Assembly (NCBI GenBank): GCA_020860025.1
Contig: JAJBVC010000050.1
Coordinates: 1-21,294 of the forward strand
Direction: 5' to 3'
Length of the DNA: 21,294 nucleotides
From: Clostridiales bacterium
GTDB taxonomy: Bacteria; Bacillota; Clostridia; Oscillospirales; Acutalibacteraceae
Shown here: positions 6,565 to 14,308 of the stretch, piece by piece
Position numbering within the stretch: position 1 is the first letter of the stretch
Layout: every line of letters starts with the position of its first letter
Program-made: the position numbers and the translations under genes
The notes under the pieces: model-generated
The model's database searches: none
Told to the model about the DNA's origin: nothing
Seen by the model: only the letters and a program-made list of their open reading frames with translations

Positions 6565-7314
6565 TCAGACTTTCGTCATTATAACAGGACCGTTAGACGT
6601 GATTGCAATAGTATGCTCAAAATGGGCAGATATTTTGCCGTCAGCAGTCTTGACAGTCCAACCGTCCGAAAGCTGTTTAACCTTATAGGTTCCCAGATTT
6701 ATCATTGGTTCAATTGCCAATGTCATTCCGGGTAACAGTCTGATACCACGTCCTGCGTGACCGAAGTTTGGTACGCTTGGTTCTTCATGAAGTTTTGTGC
6801 CGACACCGTGACCAACATAGTCACGTACAACACCGTATCCACGTTCTTCGCAATAAGCCTGCACAGCGGCGGAAATATCGCCGATTCTGTTGCCGGGAAC
6901 AGCCTGCTCAATGCCTTTATAAAGACTTTCACGGGTTGTATCCATCAGCCGCTTTGCCTCGGAAGAGCAAGTCCCGCAGGCAAATGTGGCAGCATTGTCG
7001 CCGTTATAACCGTTTTTTGCAGCACCTAAATCAATGCTTACAATATCCCCATCCTGAAGTATTCTGTTCTTCTTTGGGATACCATGGATAACTTCATCAT
7101 TTATAGATATACATGCGGTAGCAGGAAATCCACCGTAGTTTAAAAAATTAGGTGTTGCGCCACGCTTTTTTATAAGCTTATAGGCGATTTCATCAATTTC
7201 CTTGGTAGACACACCGGGCTTTACAGCCTCTCCTGCCACCATTAATGCTTCAGCCGAAATCTCGCAAGCCTCTTTCATAAGTTCGAGTTCACGACTGCTT
7301 TTAAGCACTACCAT
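6565..7314 (-). CDS. map: Methionine aminopeptidase, type I
   Basis: Removes the N-terminal Met from nascent proteins whose second residue is small. The catalytic set is complete: His77 (VIHGIP), metal ligands Asp95, Asp106, His169 (VGHGVG), Glu202 (IEPM) and Glu233 (FEHT). The protein is 249 aa, a simple type Ia enzyme without the SH3 or zinc extension. The start is the ATG at 7314 (MVVLKSSREL), one base after the adk stop, with its GGAGG inside the end of adk, so translation is probably coupled to adk. Upstream in-frame codons within adk have no ribosome site. Confidence 0.96.
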   Translation of the reverse strand: MVVLKSSRELELMKEACEISAEALMVAGEAVKPGVSTKEIDEIAYKLIKKRGATPNFLNYGGFPATACISINDEVIHGIPKKNRILQDGDIVSIDLGAAKNGYNGDNAATFACGTCSSEAKRLMDTTRESLYKGIEQAVPGNRIGDISAAVQAYCEERGYGVVRDYVGHGVGTKLHEEPSVPNFGHAGRGIRLLPGMTLAIEPMINLGTYKVKQLSDGWTVKTADGKISAHFEHTIAITSNGPVIMTKV

Positions 7315-7315
7315 G

Positions 7316-7948
7316 TTAATCCTCCAATGCGGCAAAGACGAGTGCAGTTGTATCTGCAACTTCCTCCTGACCCTCTACAACAACAAGCTTACCTAACTCC
7401 TTGTAGAAGTCCTTGAGCGGTTCAGTCATCTCGTGGTATTCCGCAAGTCTTGCCTGAACCGTTTCGGGAGCGTCGTCCTTACGCTGAATAAGTTCGCCGC
7501 CGCACGCATCGCACACACCGTCAACAGACGGCTTTTTATATTCAATATGATATGAATTAGCGCACTTTGCGCATACACGGCGTCCGCTCATTCTCTTTGT
7601 GATGGCTTCGTCAGAAACCTCAATGTCGAGAACCTTGTCGATTTCGACACCCATATCCTCAAGCGCTTGGGCTTGAGGAATGGTTCTTGGAAAGCCATCG
7701 AGAATGAAACCGTTTTCACAATCTTTTTCTTTAATTCTGTCTTGAATAATACCGATAATAATATCATCAGGCACAAGCTGACCCGCATCCATAAAGGACT
7801 TAGCCTTTAAGCCTAATTCTGTTGAAGCTTTGACTGCGGCACGAAGAATATTGCCTGTTGATATTGCGGGGATACCAAATCTGTCTACAATCTTTTCAGC
7901 CTGAGTACCTTTTCCGGCCCCCGGAGCACCTAAAAGAATAAGTTTCAT
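7316..7948 (-). CDS. adk: Adenylate kinase, zinc-lid form
   Basis: Interconverts ATP + AMP and 2 ADP in the cytoplasm. P-loop GAPGAGKGT at 7-15, AMP-binding region with LDGFPRT at 83-89, and a lid bearing Cys126, Cys129, Cys146 and Cys149, the structural zinc site usual in Gram-positive enzymes. The 210-aa product starts at the ATG at 7948 (MKLILLG) preceded by GGAGA. A longer in-frame start ten codons earlier overlaps the secY end and lacks a ribosome site. It sits between secY and map, its usual Firmicutes place. Confidence 0.97.
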   Translation of the reverse strand: MKLILLGAPGAGKGTQAEKIVDRFGIPAISTGNILRAAVKASTELGLKAKSFMDAGQLVPDDIIIGIIQDRIKEKDCENGFILDGFPRTIPQAQALEDMGVEIDKVLDIEVSDEAITKRMSGRRVCAKCANSYHIEYKKPSVDGVCDACGGELIQRKDDAPETVQARLAEYHEMTEPLKDFYKELGKLVVVEGQEEVADTTALVFAALED

Positions 7949-7970
7949 AATCTGTTCTCCTTTATTAATA

Positions 7971-9314
7971 TCAATCAAGGAAACCTTTGTAATGACGCAT
8001 CATCATCTGTGATTCGAGCTGACGAACAGTTTCGAGAGCTACGCCGCACATAATGATAAGAGATGTACCACCAAGGCTGATTGTCATACCGCCGTCACTG
8101 TCACCGAGAGGCTGAATAGCCATATCGCATATAAGCGAATAAACAATCGGGAACAAAGCGATTACGGAGAGCATCAAAGCACCGATAAGAGTAAGCCTTG
8201 AAATAACTCTTAAAATATAATCAGAGGTCGGTCTGCCGGGACGAATACCCGGAATTGCGCCATTATTTTTACGAAGATTGTTTGCCATTTCTATTGGGTT
8301 ATACTGAATCGTACTGTAGAAATAAGCAAAGAATATGATAAGTAAGAAGTACATTAAAGCGTACCACCAAGAGTCACTCTGGAAAGCGTTGAAAAAGCCC
8401 TCCCAGAAAGTACCCTCGTACTTATCCGATGAAAGGAACATCTGAACTGTTCCGGGAAGTGAGAGAATTGATGAAGCAAAGATTACAGGAAGTACGCCGC
8501 TCATATTAACCTTGATAGGCATATGTGTGGACTGACCGCCCATTTGCTTTCTTCCTACTACACGCTTAGCATAGCTGATAGGAAGTCTTCTCTCTGCATT
8601 GTCCAAAAATACGATGTATGCAATCATTAAAACGAAAATTACACATACAACAGGGACAAGAATTCTATAAACAAGTCTACCTGTATCAAGATACTGGAAC
8701 AACTGCTTAATCAGTGTTGGGAAACGGGAAACGATACCCGCAAAGAGGATAATCGAAATACCGTTGCCTATACCGCTTATTGTAATCTGCTCGCCGAGCC
8801 ACATAATTACAGCCGTACCTGCGGTAAGAACCACAATAATTACGATTGCCTGGAATACTGCGTCAAAGCCTGTAAAAGCAGAACCGTCGGAAGCGGTCAT
8901 AAGATAATCGTTTGCACGAAGATAGAAGAAGTACGCAAGCGACTGAAGCAAACCCAGTGCAACTGTTACGAAACGGGTTATTGAAGCAATCTTCTTTCTG
9001 CCCTCTTCGCCTTCTTTCTGCAATCTTTCAAGTGCAGGGATTGCAACTGCAAGGAGTTGCATAATAATTGATGCGTTAATGTACGGTGTGATTGACATTG
9101 CGAAAATAGTTCCGTATGTGAACGCACTACCTGTCATAAGACTTAAATAGGTAAGAATCGTGTTGCCCTTACCAACGTCAATTTCGTCAACAATGTTGAG
9201 GAACGGCACCGGAATGACTGAACCAATTCTAAAAACAAGAATAATAAATGCAGTGAACAGTAATTTCTTTCTGATTTCAGGTACTTTCCACGCATTAATA
9301 ATGGTTTTAATCAT
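7971..9314 (-). CDS. secY: Preprotein translocase subunit SecY
   Basis: Core of the SecYEG channel that moves unfolded proteins across or into the cytoplasmic membrane. The 447-aa product has the hydrophobic pattern of ten transmembrane segments. It shows the early GSVIPVPFLN segment, PYINASIIMQLL (plug/TM2 region), ERLPISYAKRVVG-type cytosolic loop (ERRLPISYAKRVVG) and the late cytoplasmic loop GIRPGRPTSDYI that docks SecA and ribosomes. Its ATG directly follows the rplO stop codon, implying coupled translation. Confidence 0.98.
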   Translation of the reverse strand: MIKTIINAWKVPEIRKKLLFTAFIILVFRIGSVIPVPFLNIVDEIDVGKGNTILTYLSLMTGSAFTYGTIFAMSITPYINASIIMQLLAVAIPALERLQKEGEEGRKKIASITRFVTVALGLLQSLAYFFYLRANDYLMTASDGSAFTGFDAVFQAIVIIVVLTAGTAVIMWLGEQITISGIGNGISIILFAGIVSRFPTLIKQLFQYLDTGRLVYRILVPVVCVIFVLMIAYIVFLDNAERRLPISYAKRVVGRKQMGGQSTHMPIKVNMSGVLPVIFASSILSLPGTVQMFLSSDKYEGTFWEGFFNAFQSDSWWYALMYFLLIIFFAYFYSTIQYNPIEMANNLRKNNGAIPGIRPGRPTSDYILRVISRLTLIGALMLSVIALFPIVYSLICDMAIQPLGDSDGGMTISLGGTSLIIMCGVALETVRQLESQMMMRHYKGFLD

Positions 9315-9758
9315 TTAGAGCACCTCCACCTTGCCGCCTGCAGCCTCTATTTTTGCTTTTGCCGATTCACTGATTTTTGCTACCTTAACGGTAAGAGCTT
9401 TAGTGATTTCGCCATTGCCAAGAACTTTAACACCATCGAGTGTTTTCTTCAAAAGACCACATTCAACAAGGCTTTGAGCGTCGACCGTAGCACCGTCTTC
9501 AAATCTCTTATCGAGATCGGTAAGATTTACAATAGCATATTCGGTAGCGAAAATGTTATTAAATCCTCTCTTCGGTACACGTCTTTGAAGTGGCATCTGA
9601 CCACCTTCAAATCCGGGACGTCTGCTGTAGCCTGCACGGGATTTTTGACCCTTCTGGCCTTTACCTGACGTTTTACCCTGACCTGAAGCAGTACCTCTGC
9701 CTATTCTTTTAGCGCTCTTTTTAGAGCCTTCTGCAGGAGAAAGTTCATGTAATTTCAT
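9315..9758 (-). CDS. rplO: 50S ribosomal protein L15
   Basis: Late-assembly large-subunit protein with a long basic extension into 23S rRNA. The 147-aa product begins MKLHELSPAEGSKKSAKRIG and has the Gly/Lys-rich GRGTASGQGKTSGKGQKGQK and the motif RRPGFEGGQMPLQRRVPKRG. Its C-terminal half is the globular L18e/L15P fold. Length is typical. It abuts secY with no gap. Confidence 0.97.
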   Translation of the reverse strand: MKLHELSPAEGSKKSAKRIGRGTASGQGKTSGKGQKGQKSRAGYSRRPGFEGGQMPLQRRVPKRGFNNIFATEYAIVNLTDLDKRFEDGATVDAQSLVECGLLKKTLDGVKVLGNGEITKALTVKVAKISESAKAKIEAAGGKVEVL

Positions 9759-9775
9759 ATTATCTGCACCTCCCC

Positions 9776-9955
9776 TTATTCTTCTACGATTGTTACAAGG
9801 TGAGAAATTTTTGCAATCTTACCTTGTGTCTGTTCATTATTCGGCTGAACTGTTACGTTGCCGATTTTGCGAAGACCAAGTGAGTGGGCGGTGGCAATCT
9901 GGTCACTTTTGCTGCCAATTAAACTCTTAGTGAGTTTTATTTTAATATCTGCCAT
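9776..9955 (-). CDS. rpmD: 50S ribosomal protein L30
   Basis: Small large-subunit protein. The minus strand from the ATG at 9955 gives 59 aa: MADIKIKLTKSLIGSKSDQI, then HSLGLRKIGNVTVQPNN and a C-terminus HLVTIVEE. This is the bacterial L30 fold and length. It lies between rpsE and rplO, 13 bp from rpsE and 17 bp from rplO, with a GGAGG before the start. It is short enough to be missed by length-filtered gene finding. Confidence 0.96.
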   Translation of the reverse strand: MADIKIKLTKSLIGSKSDQIATAHSLGLRKIGNVTVQPNNEQTQGKIAKISHLVTIVEE

Positions 9956-9968
9956 TGTTCCACCCTCC

Positions 9969-10469
9969 TTAACCTAAAATTTCTTTGGTTGATTTGCCAC
10001 GAATTGCGGCAACTTCATCAGCTGTACGAAGCTGACTCAAACCATTAATTGTTGCTCTTACAACATTGCAAGGATTATTTGAGCGGATAGCCTTTGTTCT
10101 GATGTCCTGAATGCCTACTGTTTCAACAACGGCACGAACAGGGCCACCGGCGATAACTCCGGTACCTTTTGGAGCCGGCATAAGAAGAACCTCACCGGCA
10201 CCGAATTTGCCCTTAATCTCATGAGGGATTGTTGTTCCCTTAAGAGCAACTTTAATAACATTTTTCTTAGCGTCTTCAATTCCTTTACGTATAGCATCAG
10301 GAACTTCGCCTGATTTACCTATACCGAAACCTACAAGACCTTTACCGTCACCAACTACTACGAGAGCGGAAAACTTAAAAATTCTACCGCCTTTAACGGT
10401 TTTTGATACACGGTTAATAGCTACTACTCTTTCTTCAAGTTCCATTGAAGATACGTCAATCTTTGCCAT
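9969..10469 (-). CDS. rpsE: 30S ribosomal protein S5
   Basis: Located at the mRNA entry site of the 30S subunit; contributes to helicase activity and decoding fidelity. The 166-aa product has VVAINRVSKTVKGGRIFKFS followed by ALVVVGDGKGLVGFG (dsRBD-like domain) and the C-terminal half MPAPKGTGVIAGGPVRAVVE. Length is normal for Firmicutes. Spacers to rplR and rpmD are under 20 bp. Confidence 0.97.
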   Translation of the reverse strand: MAKIDVSSMELEERVVAINRVSKTVKGGRIFKFSALVVVGDGKGLVGFGIGKSGEVPDAIRKGIEDAKKNVIKVALKGTTIPHEIKGKFGAGEVLLMPAPKGTGVIAGGPVRAVVETVGIQDIRTKAIRSNNPCNVVRATINGLSQLRTADEVAAIRGKSTKEILG

Positions 10470-10487
10470 AAAAATTTACCTCCTTCG

Positions 10488-10847
10488 TTAGAACTTAAGT
10501 CCGCCTTCACGAGCGCCGTCAGCAACTGCTGCAACACGTCCGTGATAAACGTAACCGCCACGGTCAAATACACATTCTTCAATGCCCTTTGCCTTGGCTC
10601 TGTCTGCTAATGTCTTACCGACAGCCTTAGCTGCCTCTACGTTACCGCCGTACTGAGTAAAGTCCTTCTCAACTGTTGATGCCGATGCAATAGTAACACC
10701 TGCAACATCGTCGATTAACTGCACGTAAATATTGCTGAGAGAGCGATATACGTTAAGTCTTGGACACTCAGCAGTACCGCTGATTTTGCCACGTACTCTT
10801 GTGTGGCGCTTTTTTCTTGCCTTATTGGCGTCTTGTCTTGAAACCAT
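10488..10847 (-). CDS. rplR: 50S ribosomal protein L18
   Basis: Binds 5S rRNA with L5 and places it in the central protuberance. The 119-aa product carries the basic N-terminus KARKKRHTRVRGKISGTAEC, PRLNVYRSLSNIYVQLIDD, and ends DRGGYVYHGRVAAVADGARE GGLKF. The fold and length are standard. It is in the usual spc order between rplF and rpsE. Confidence 0.97.
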   Translation of the reverse strand: MVSRQDANKARKKRHTRVRGKISGTAECPRLNVYRSLSNIYVQLIDDVAGVTIASASTVEKDFTQYGGNVEAAKAVGKTLADRAKAKGIEECVFDRGGYVYHGRVAAVADGAREGGLKF

Positions 10848-10865
10848 TGTATTTCACTCCTTCCC

Positions 10866-11405
10866 TTATTTCTTACCTGCTTTTCCTTCTTTACGACGGA
10901 TATGCTCGTCGGCATATTTGATGCCCTTGCCCTTATAAGGTTCCGGCGGTCTTTTTTCACGAACCTGAGCTGCGAACTGACCAACCTTTTGCTTATCTGC
11001 ACCGCTGATTACGATAGCATTTGCGGACGGACATTCAATTTTAATGCCTTCGGGAGCTTCCATTGTAACCTGATGTGAGAAGCCGAGGTTCATTACAAGC
11101 GTATTGCCCTGCAACTGAACACGGTAACCTACACCGTTAACTTCAAGGTTTTTCTTAAATCCCTCTGTTACGCCTGTAACCATATTGGCAACAAGTGAAC
11201 GAGTAAGACCGTGAAGCGCTTTATTTTCTTTTTCATCGTTAGGTCTGCTAACGATAATCTCGCTGCCTTCAACGCTGATAGCCATATTAGGATGAACATT
11301 CATTGAAAGAGTGCCATTCGGTCCCTTTACGGTAACAGCGGTATTGTCGATATTTACATCAACTCCGGCAGGAATTGTAATAGGTTTTAAACCAATACGT
11401 GACAT
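10866..11405 (-). CDS. rplF: 50S ribosomal protein L6
   Basis: Two-domain large-subunit protein near the factor-binding site and sarcin-ricin loop. The 179-aa product starts MSRIGLKPITIPAGVDV; the first domain is followed by GVTEGFKKNLEVNGVGYRVQ and the C-terminal signature RPPEPYKGKGIKYADEHIRR. Length is standard. It follows rpsH by 15 bp and is preceded by GGAGG. Confidence 0.97.
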   Translation of the reverse strand: MSRIGLKPITIPAGVDVNIDNTAVTVKGPNGTLSMNVHPNMAISVEGSEIIVSRPNDEKENKALHGLTRSLVANMVTGVTEGFKKNLEVNGVGYRVQLQGNTLVMNLGFSHQVTMEAPEGIKIECPSANAIVISGADKQKVGQFAAQVREKRPPEPYKGKGIKYADEHIRRKEGKAGKK

Positions 11406-11420
11406 CCTGACTGTACCTCC

Positions 11421-11819
11421 TTACCAAATGAATGCTAAAACTTCGCCGCCAACATTTTGCTTGCGAGCTTCTTTGTCTGTCATAATGCCCTTTGAAGTGG
11501 AAATGATTGCAACACCAAGTCCCTTCATTACTTTAGGCATTTCATCAACATTTGAATAAATACGAAGACCGGGCTTTGATACTCTGCGAAGTCCTGTAAT
11601 AACCTGACTCTTGCCTTCGCCGTACTTGAGTGTTACACGAATAACACCCTGCTTGCCGTCTTCAATAACTTTATAAGTTTTGATATAACCTTCATCAACA
11701 AGAATCTGAGCAATTGCTTTCTTCATGTTTGACGCAGGAATATCTACTGTATCGTGCTTTGCTGAATTTGCATTACGAATTCTTGTAAGCATATCAGCGA
11801 TTGGATCTGTAATATGCAT
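11421..11819 (-). CDS. rpsH: 30S ribosomal protein S8
   Basis: Binds helix 21 of 16S rRNA and organises the central domain; in E. coli it represses the spc operon. The 132-aa product begins MHITDPIADMLTRIRNANSA and ends with the family signature TSKGIMTDKEARKQNVGGEV then LAFIW. Length is standard. I looked before rplN and rplE for a copy of its rRNA site: the rplN leader does fold, but it is not an obvious mimic. Confidence 0.97.
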   Translation of the reverse strand: MHITDPIADMLTRIRNANSAKHDTVDIPASNMKKAIAQILVDEGYIKTYKVIEDGKQGVIRVTLKYGEGKSQVITGLRRVSKPGLRIYSNVDEMPKVMKGLGVAIISTSKGIMTDKEARKQNVGGEVLAFIW

Positions 11820-11857
11820 TGATAATTCCTCCTTATATTTTTAGCAATTCTCAGTTC

Positions 11858-12043
11858 TTACCAAGATGATTTCTTTACTCCGGGAATCTCGCCCTTGTGA
11901 GCAAGTTCTCTGAAGCAGATTCTGCATATACCGTACTTACGAAGGTAAGCATGAGGTCTACCGCAGATTTTGCATCTGTTATACTGTCTTGTTGAATACT
12001 TAGCAGGCTTTGCAGCCTTTACTTTCATAGATGTTTTTGCCAC
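11858..12043 (-). CDS. rpsZ: 30S ribosomal protein S14, zinc-binding short form
   Basis: Head protein of the 30S subunit, type Z. The 61-aa product has Cys24, Cys27, Cys40 and Cys43 (CKICGRPHAYLRKYGICRIC), the zinc-ribbon form of Gram-positive bacteria, unlike the ~100-aa cysteine-free form made under zinc limitation. Translation starts at a GTG (12043) after GGAGG; no ATG is available at that place. Order rplE-rpsZ-rpsH is standard. Confidence 0.97.
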   Translation of the reverse strand: MAKTSMKVKAAKPAKYSTRQYNRCKICGRPHAYLRKYGICRICFRELAHKGEIPGVKKSSW

Positions 12044-12055
12044 GATAATCCCTCC

Positions 12056-12598
12056 TTACTCTGAAAACGGAGCGCCCATTAACTTGAGAAGTTCACGAGC
12101 CTCTTCATCGGTATTTGCAGTTGTAACCATAATGATGTCCATACCACGTACGGCATCAATTTTATCATAGTCGATTTCAGGGAAAATCAACTGTTCCTTA
12201 ACACCCATAGCATAATTGCCACGACCGTCAAATGAATTTGGGTTGATACCTCTGAAGTCACGAACTCTCGGAAGTGCGAAATTGAAGAATCTCTCAAGAA
12301 ATTCATACATTCTGTCACCACGAAGAGTTACTTTAACGCCAATCGGCATACCTTCACGAAGTTTGAAGTTAGCAACAGACTTCTTTGCATGACAAACGAT
12401 AGGTCTTTGACCTGTGATTGTCTGAAGGTCGTTCATAATAGCGTCAACAACTTTTGAATTTTCACGGGCTTCGCCGCAACCAACATTGATAACAATCTTG
12501 TCAAGCTTTGGGATTTGCATAACAGATTTGTATCCGAATTTTTTCATCAATGCCGGAGCTACGTTGCTCTTATATGTTTCTTTTAAAGCAGCAGCCAT
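12056..12598 (-). CDS. rplE: 50S ribosomal protein L5
   Basis: Binds 5S rRNA and touches P-site tRNA from the central protuberance. The 180-aa product has KSVMQIPKLDKIVINVGCGE, TGQRPIVCHAKKSVANFKLR, GVKVTLRGDRMYEFLERFFN and the C-terminal TTANTDEEARELLKLMGAPF. Full length and unbroken. It lies between rplX and rpsZ with short spacers. Confidence 0.98.
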   Translation of the reverse strand: MAAALKETYKSNVAPALMKKFGYKSVMQIPKLDKIVINVGCGEARENSKVVDAIMNDLQTITGQRPIVCHAKKSVANFKLREGMPIGVKVTLRGDRMYEFLERFFNFALPRVRDFRGINPNSFDGRGNYAMGVKEQLIFPEIDYDKIDAVRGMDIIMVTTANTDEEARELLKLMGAPFSE

Positions 12599-12617
12599 TT
12601 GTTATGTCCTCCCTCAC

Positions 12618-12923
12618 TTAAAATTCATTGCCGCATTTTCTGCAAACACGGTTTCCGCCCTTTTTGCGACCTACACGAGTTGCCTCGCCGCACTTAGGGC
12701 AAACAAGCTGTACTTTTGATGCGTAAAGAGCAGATTCTACCTCGATAAGACCACCCGGTTCGCCCATTTTACGTGGCTTAACATGCTTTGTAACAATGTT
12801 AACCTTCTTGACGATAACCTTATTCTCTTTTGGGCTTACTGCGATAACTTCGCCCTTAACGCCTTTTGATTTTCCGCTGAGTACCATTACGGTATCACCG
12901 GTTTTAACAAACATTTTACTCAT
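12618..12923 (-). CDS. rplX: 50S ribosomal protein L24 with zinc-ribbon tail
   Basis: Assembly-initiator protein that binds the 5' region of 23S rRNA. The 101-aa product has the N-terminal KOW motif (KTGDTVMVLSGKSKGVKGEV) and, after KPRKMGEPGGLIEVESALYA, a C-terminal segment with Cys75, Cys78, Cys94 and Cys97. The two CxxC pairs are a form seen in many Firmicutes and should bind zinc. GGAGGTG precedes the ATG at 12923. Confidence 0.97.
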   Translation of the reverse strand: MSKMFVKTGDTVMVLSGKSKGVKGEVIAVSPKENKVIVKKVNIVTKHVKPRKMGEPGGLIEVESALYASKVQLVCPKCGEATRVGRKKGGNRVCRKCGNEF

Positions 12924-12938
12924 ATCTTTGCACCTCCG

Positions 12939-13307
12939 TTAAAGTACTTCCGGAGCAAGAGAAAGAATTTTCATATAATCTTTCTCACGAAGCTCACGAG
13001 CTACCGGCCCAAAAATACGAGTGCCACGAGGAGTTTTATCCTCTCTAATAATTACGGCAGCATTTTCATCAAAACGAATATACTGACCGTCGTCACGACG
13101 TACACCTTTAGTTGTACGAACGATGACTGCCTTTACAACTTCGCCTTTTTTAACAAGTCCGCCCGGTGCGGCTTTCTTAACAGTTGCAACGATAACATCG
13201 CCGATGTTGGCATATCTTCTGCCCGAACCGCCGAGTACACGAATACAAAGAAGCTCTTTTGCGCCGGTATTGTCTGCGACTTTAAGACGACTTTCCTGTT
13301 GTATCAC
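12939..13307 (-). CDS. rplN: 50S ribosomal protein L14
   Basis: Large-subunit interface protein that forms bridges B5 and B8 with 16S rRNA and binds the silencing factor RsfS. The start is GTG at 13307, eight bases after GGAGG, giving 122 aa beginning IQQESRLKVADNTGAKELLC after the initiator. The longer frame back to 13340 adds eleven residues unlike the family. It keeps GGLVKKGEVVKAVIVRTTKG, FDENAAVII and RIFGPVARELR. It opens the spc section after a 99-nt gap with foldable RNA. Confidence 0.97.
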   Translation of the reverse strand: MIQQESRLKVADNTGAKELLCIRVLGGSGRRYANIGDVIVATVKKAAPGGLVKKGEVVKAVIVRTTKGVRRDDGQYIRFDENAAVIIREDKTPRGTRIFGPVARELREKDYMKILSLAPEVL

Positions 13308-13325
13308 AGCATTTTCCTCCTTCGT

Positions 13326-13356
13326 ACTGCAAAATAACACTTTGCTAAGTTGCAGT
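13326..13356 (-). promoter_or_regulatory. Hairpin in the rpsQ-rplN gap
   Basis: ACTGCAA (13350-13356) and TTGCAGT (13326-13332) form a perfect 7-bp stem with a 17-nt loop in the 99-nt gap just before rplN. GTTATTTT inside this region can pair instead with an upstream AAAATAATAAC, so two folds compete. A weak promoter-like pair, TTGCGA and TAATTT spaced 17 bp, lies near 13364-13400. No U-tract follows, so it is not a terminator. Function unknown. Confidence 0.4.
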
Positions 13357-13406
13357 TATTATTTTCTTTTGACTAAATTATTTAAAAAAGCTGTAAATCG
13401 CAACGA

Positions 13407-13661
13407 TTATTTAGCCTTCTCAATGATTTCAACCACACGCCATCTCTTATCCTTGCTGTACGGACGACATTCCATAATAAGAACCTTGTCGCCGACACCG
13501 CACTCATTGTTTTCGTCGTGTGCTTTGTACTTAACTGTACGGTTTACAATCTTGTTATAGAGTGGATGACGAACCTTATCCTTAATTGTAACGACAACGG
13601 TTTTGTCCATCTTATCACTGCTAACAAGACCTACTCTTGTTTTTCTGAGGTTTCTTTCCAT
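13407..13661 (-). CDS. rpsQ: 30S ribosomal protein S17
   Basis: OB-fold primary binder of the 16S 5' domain. The 84-aa product has the family pattern RKTRVGLVSSDKMDKTVVVT, HPLYNKIVNRTVKYKAHDE and CGVGDKVLIMECRPYSKDKR. Length is normal. It is the last gene of the classical S10 section, followed by the widest noncoding gap before rplN. Confidence 0.97.
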   Translation of the reverse strand: MERNLRKTRVGLVSSDKMDKTVVVTIKDKVRHPLYNKIVNRTVKYKAHDENNECGVGDKVLIMECRPYSKDKRWRVVEIIEKAK

Positions 13662-13679
13662 TATTCAGTTACCTCCTTC

Positions 13680-13883
13680 TTAAGAATTAGCCTTATCAAG
13701 TTCGATTTCGCTTTCAACAGTCATAATGCGAGCGATATCTTTCTTGACAGCTTTAATTCTCATAGGGTTGTCGAGCTGGTTGATAGCCTGCTGAAAATGA
13801 AGATTGAAGAGCTCTTCTTTTAACTCTGCAAGCTTCTTTGTTCTCTGCTCTGCCGAAAGAGCTCTGATTTCTGATGCTTTCAT
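13680..13883 (-). CDS. rpmC: 50S ribosomal protein L29
   Basis: Small helical protein at the exit tunnel, part of the docking site for trigger factor and SRP. The 67-aa product begins MKASEIRALSAEQRTKKLAE and contains ELFNLHFQQAINQLDNPMRI, the family core. Its ATG shares one base with the rplP stop (TAATG), so translation is coupled. Confidence 0.97.
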   Translation of the reverse strand: MKASEIRALSAEQRTKKLAELKEELFNLHFQQAINQLDNPMRIKAVKKDIARIMTVESEIELDKANS

Positions 13884-14308
13884 TACTGCTCGCCCCCCTC
13901 TTCTTCTTTCTTAACAAACTTGCACTTAACAGGAAGTTTGTTTGCAGCCAGACGCATAGCTTCACGGGCTGTTGCCTCGTCAACACCGCCGAGTTCAAAC
14001 ATAACTCTGCCCGGCTTAACTACTGCTACCCAGTAGTCTACATTACCTTTACCTTTACCCATACGAGTATCGGCAGGTCTTGCTGTAACAGGTTTATCGG
14101 GAAAAAGCTTAATCCAAACCTTACCGCCACGCTTTGTGTAACGTGTCATAGCGATACGGGCAGCCTCAATCTGAGCAGCTGTAATCCAAGCAGGTTCAGT
14201 TGTCTGAAGACCATACTCACCGTAAGTAACCTTGTTACCTCTTGTTGCAACACCGGTCATACGACCTCTGTGCTGTTTTCTGTGTTTAACACGTTTTGGC
14301 AAGAGCAT
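13883..14308 (-). CDS. rplP: 50S ribosomal protein L16
   Basis: Organises 23S rRNA around the A site and contacts aminoacyl-tRNA. The 141-aa product has LLPKRVKHRKQHRGRMTG, EAARIAMTRYTKRGGKVWIK and PVTARPADTRMGKGKGNVDY. Its C-terminus ends in an acidic run (KKEEEGGEQ), somewhat longer than in E. coli but common in Clostridia. Both ends overlap neighbours by one base: rpsC stop upstream and rpmC start downstream. Confidence 0.97.
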   Translation of the reverse strand: MLLPKRVKHRKQHRGRMTGVATRGNKVTYGEYGLQTTEPAWITAAQIEAARIAMTRYTKRGGKVWIKLFPDKPVTARPADTRMGKGKGNVDYWVAVVKPGRVMFELGGVDEATAREAMRLAANKLPVKCKFVKKEEEGGEQ

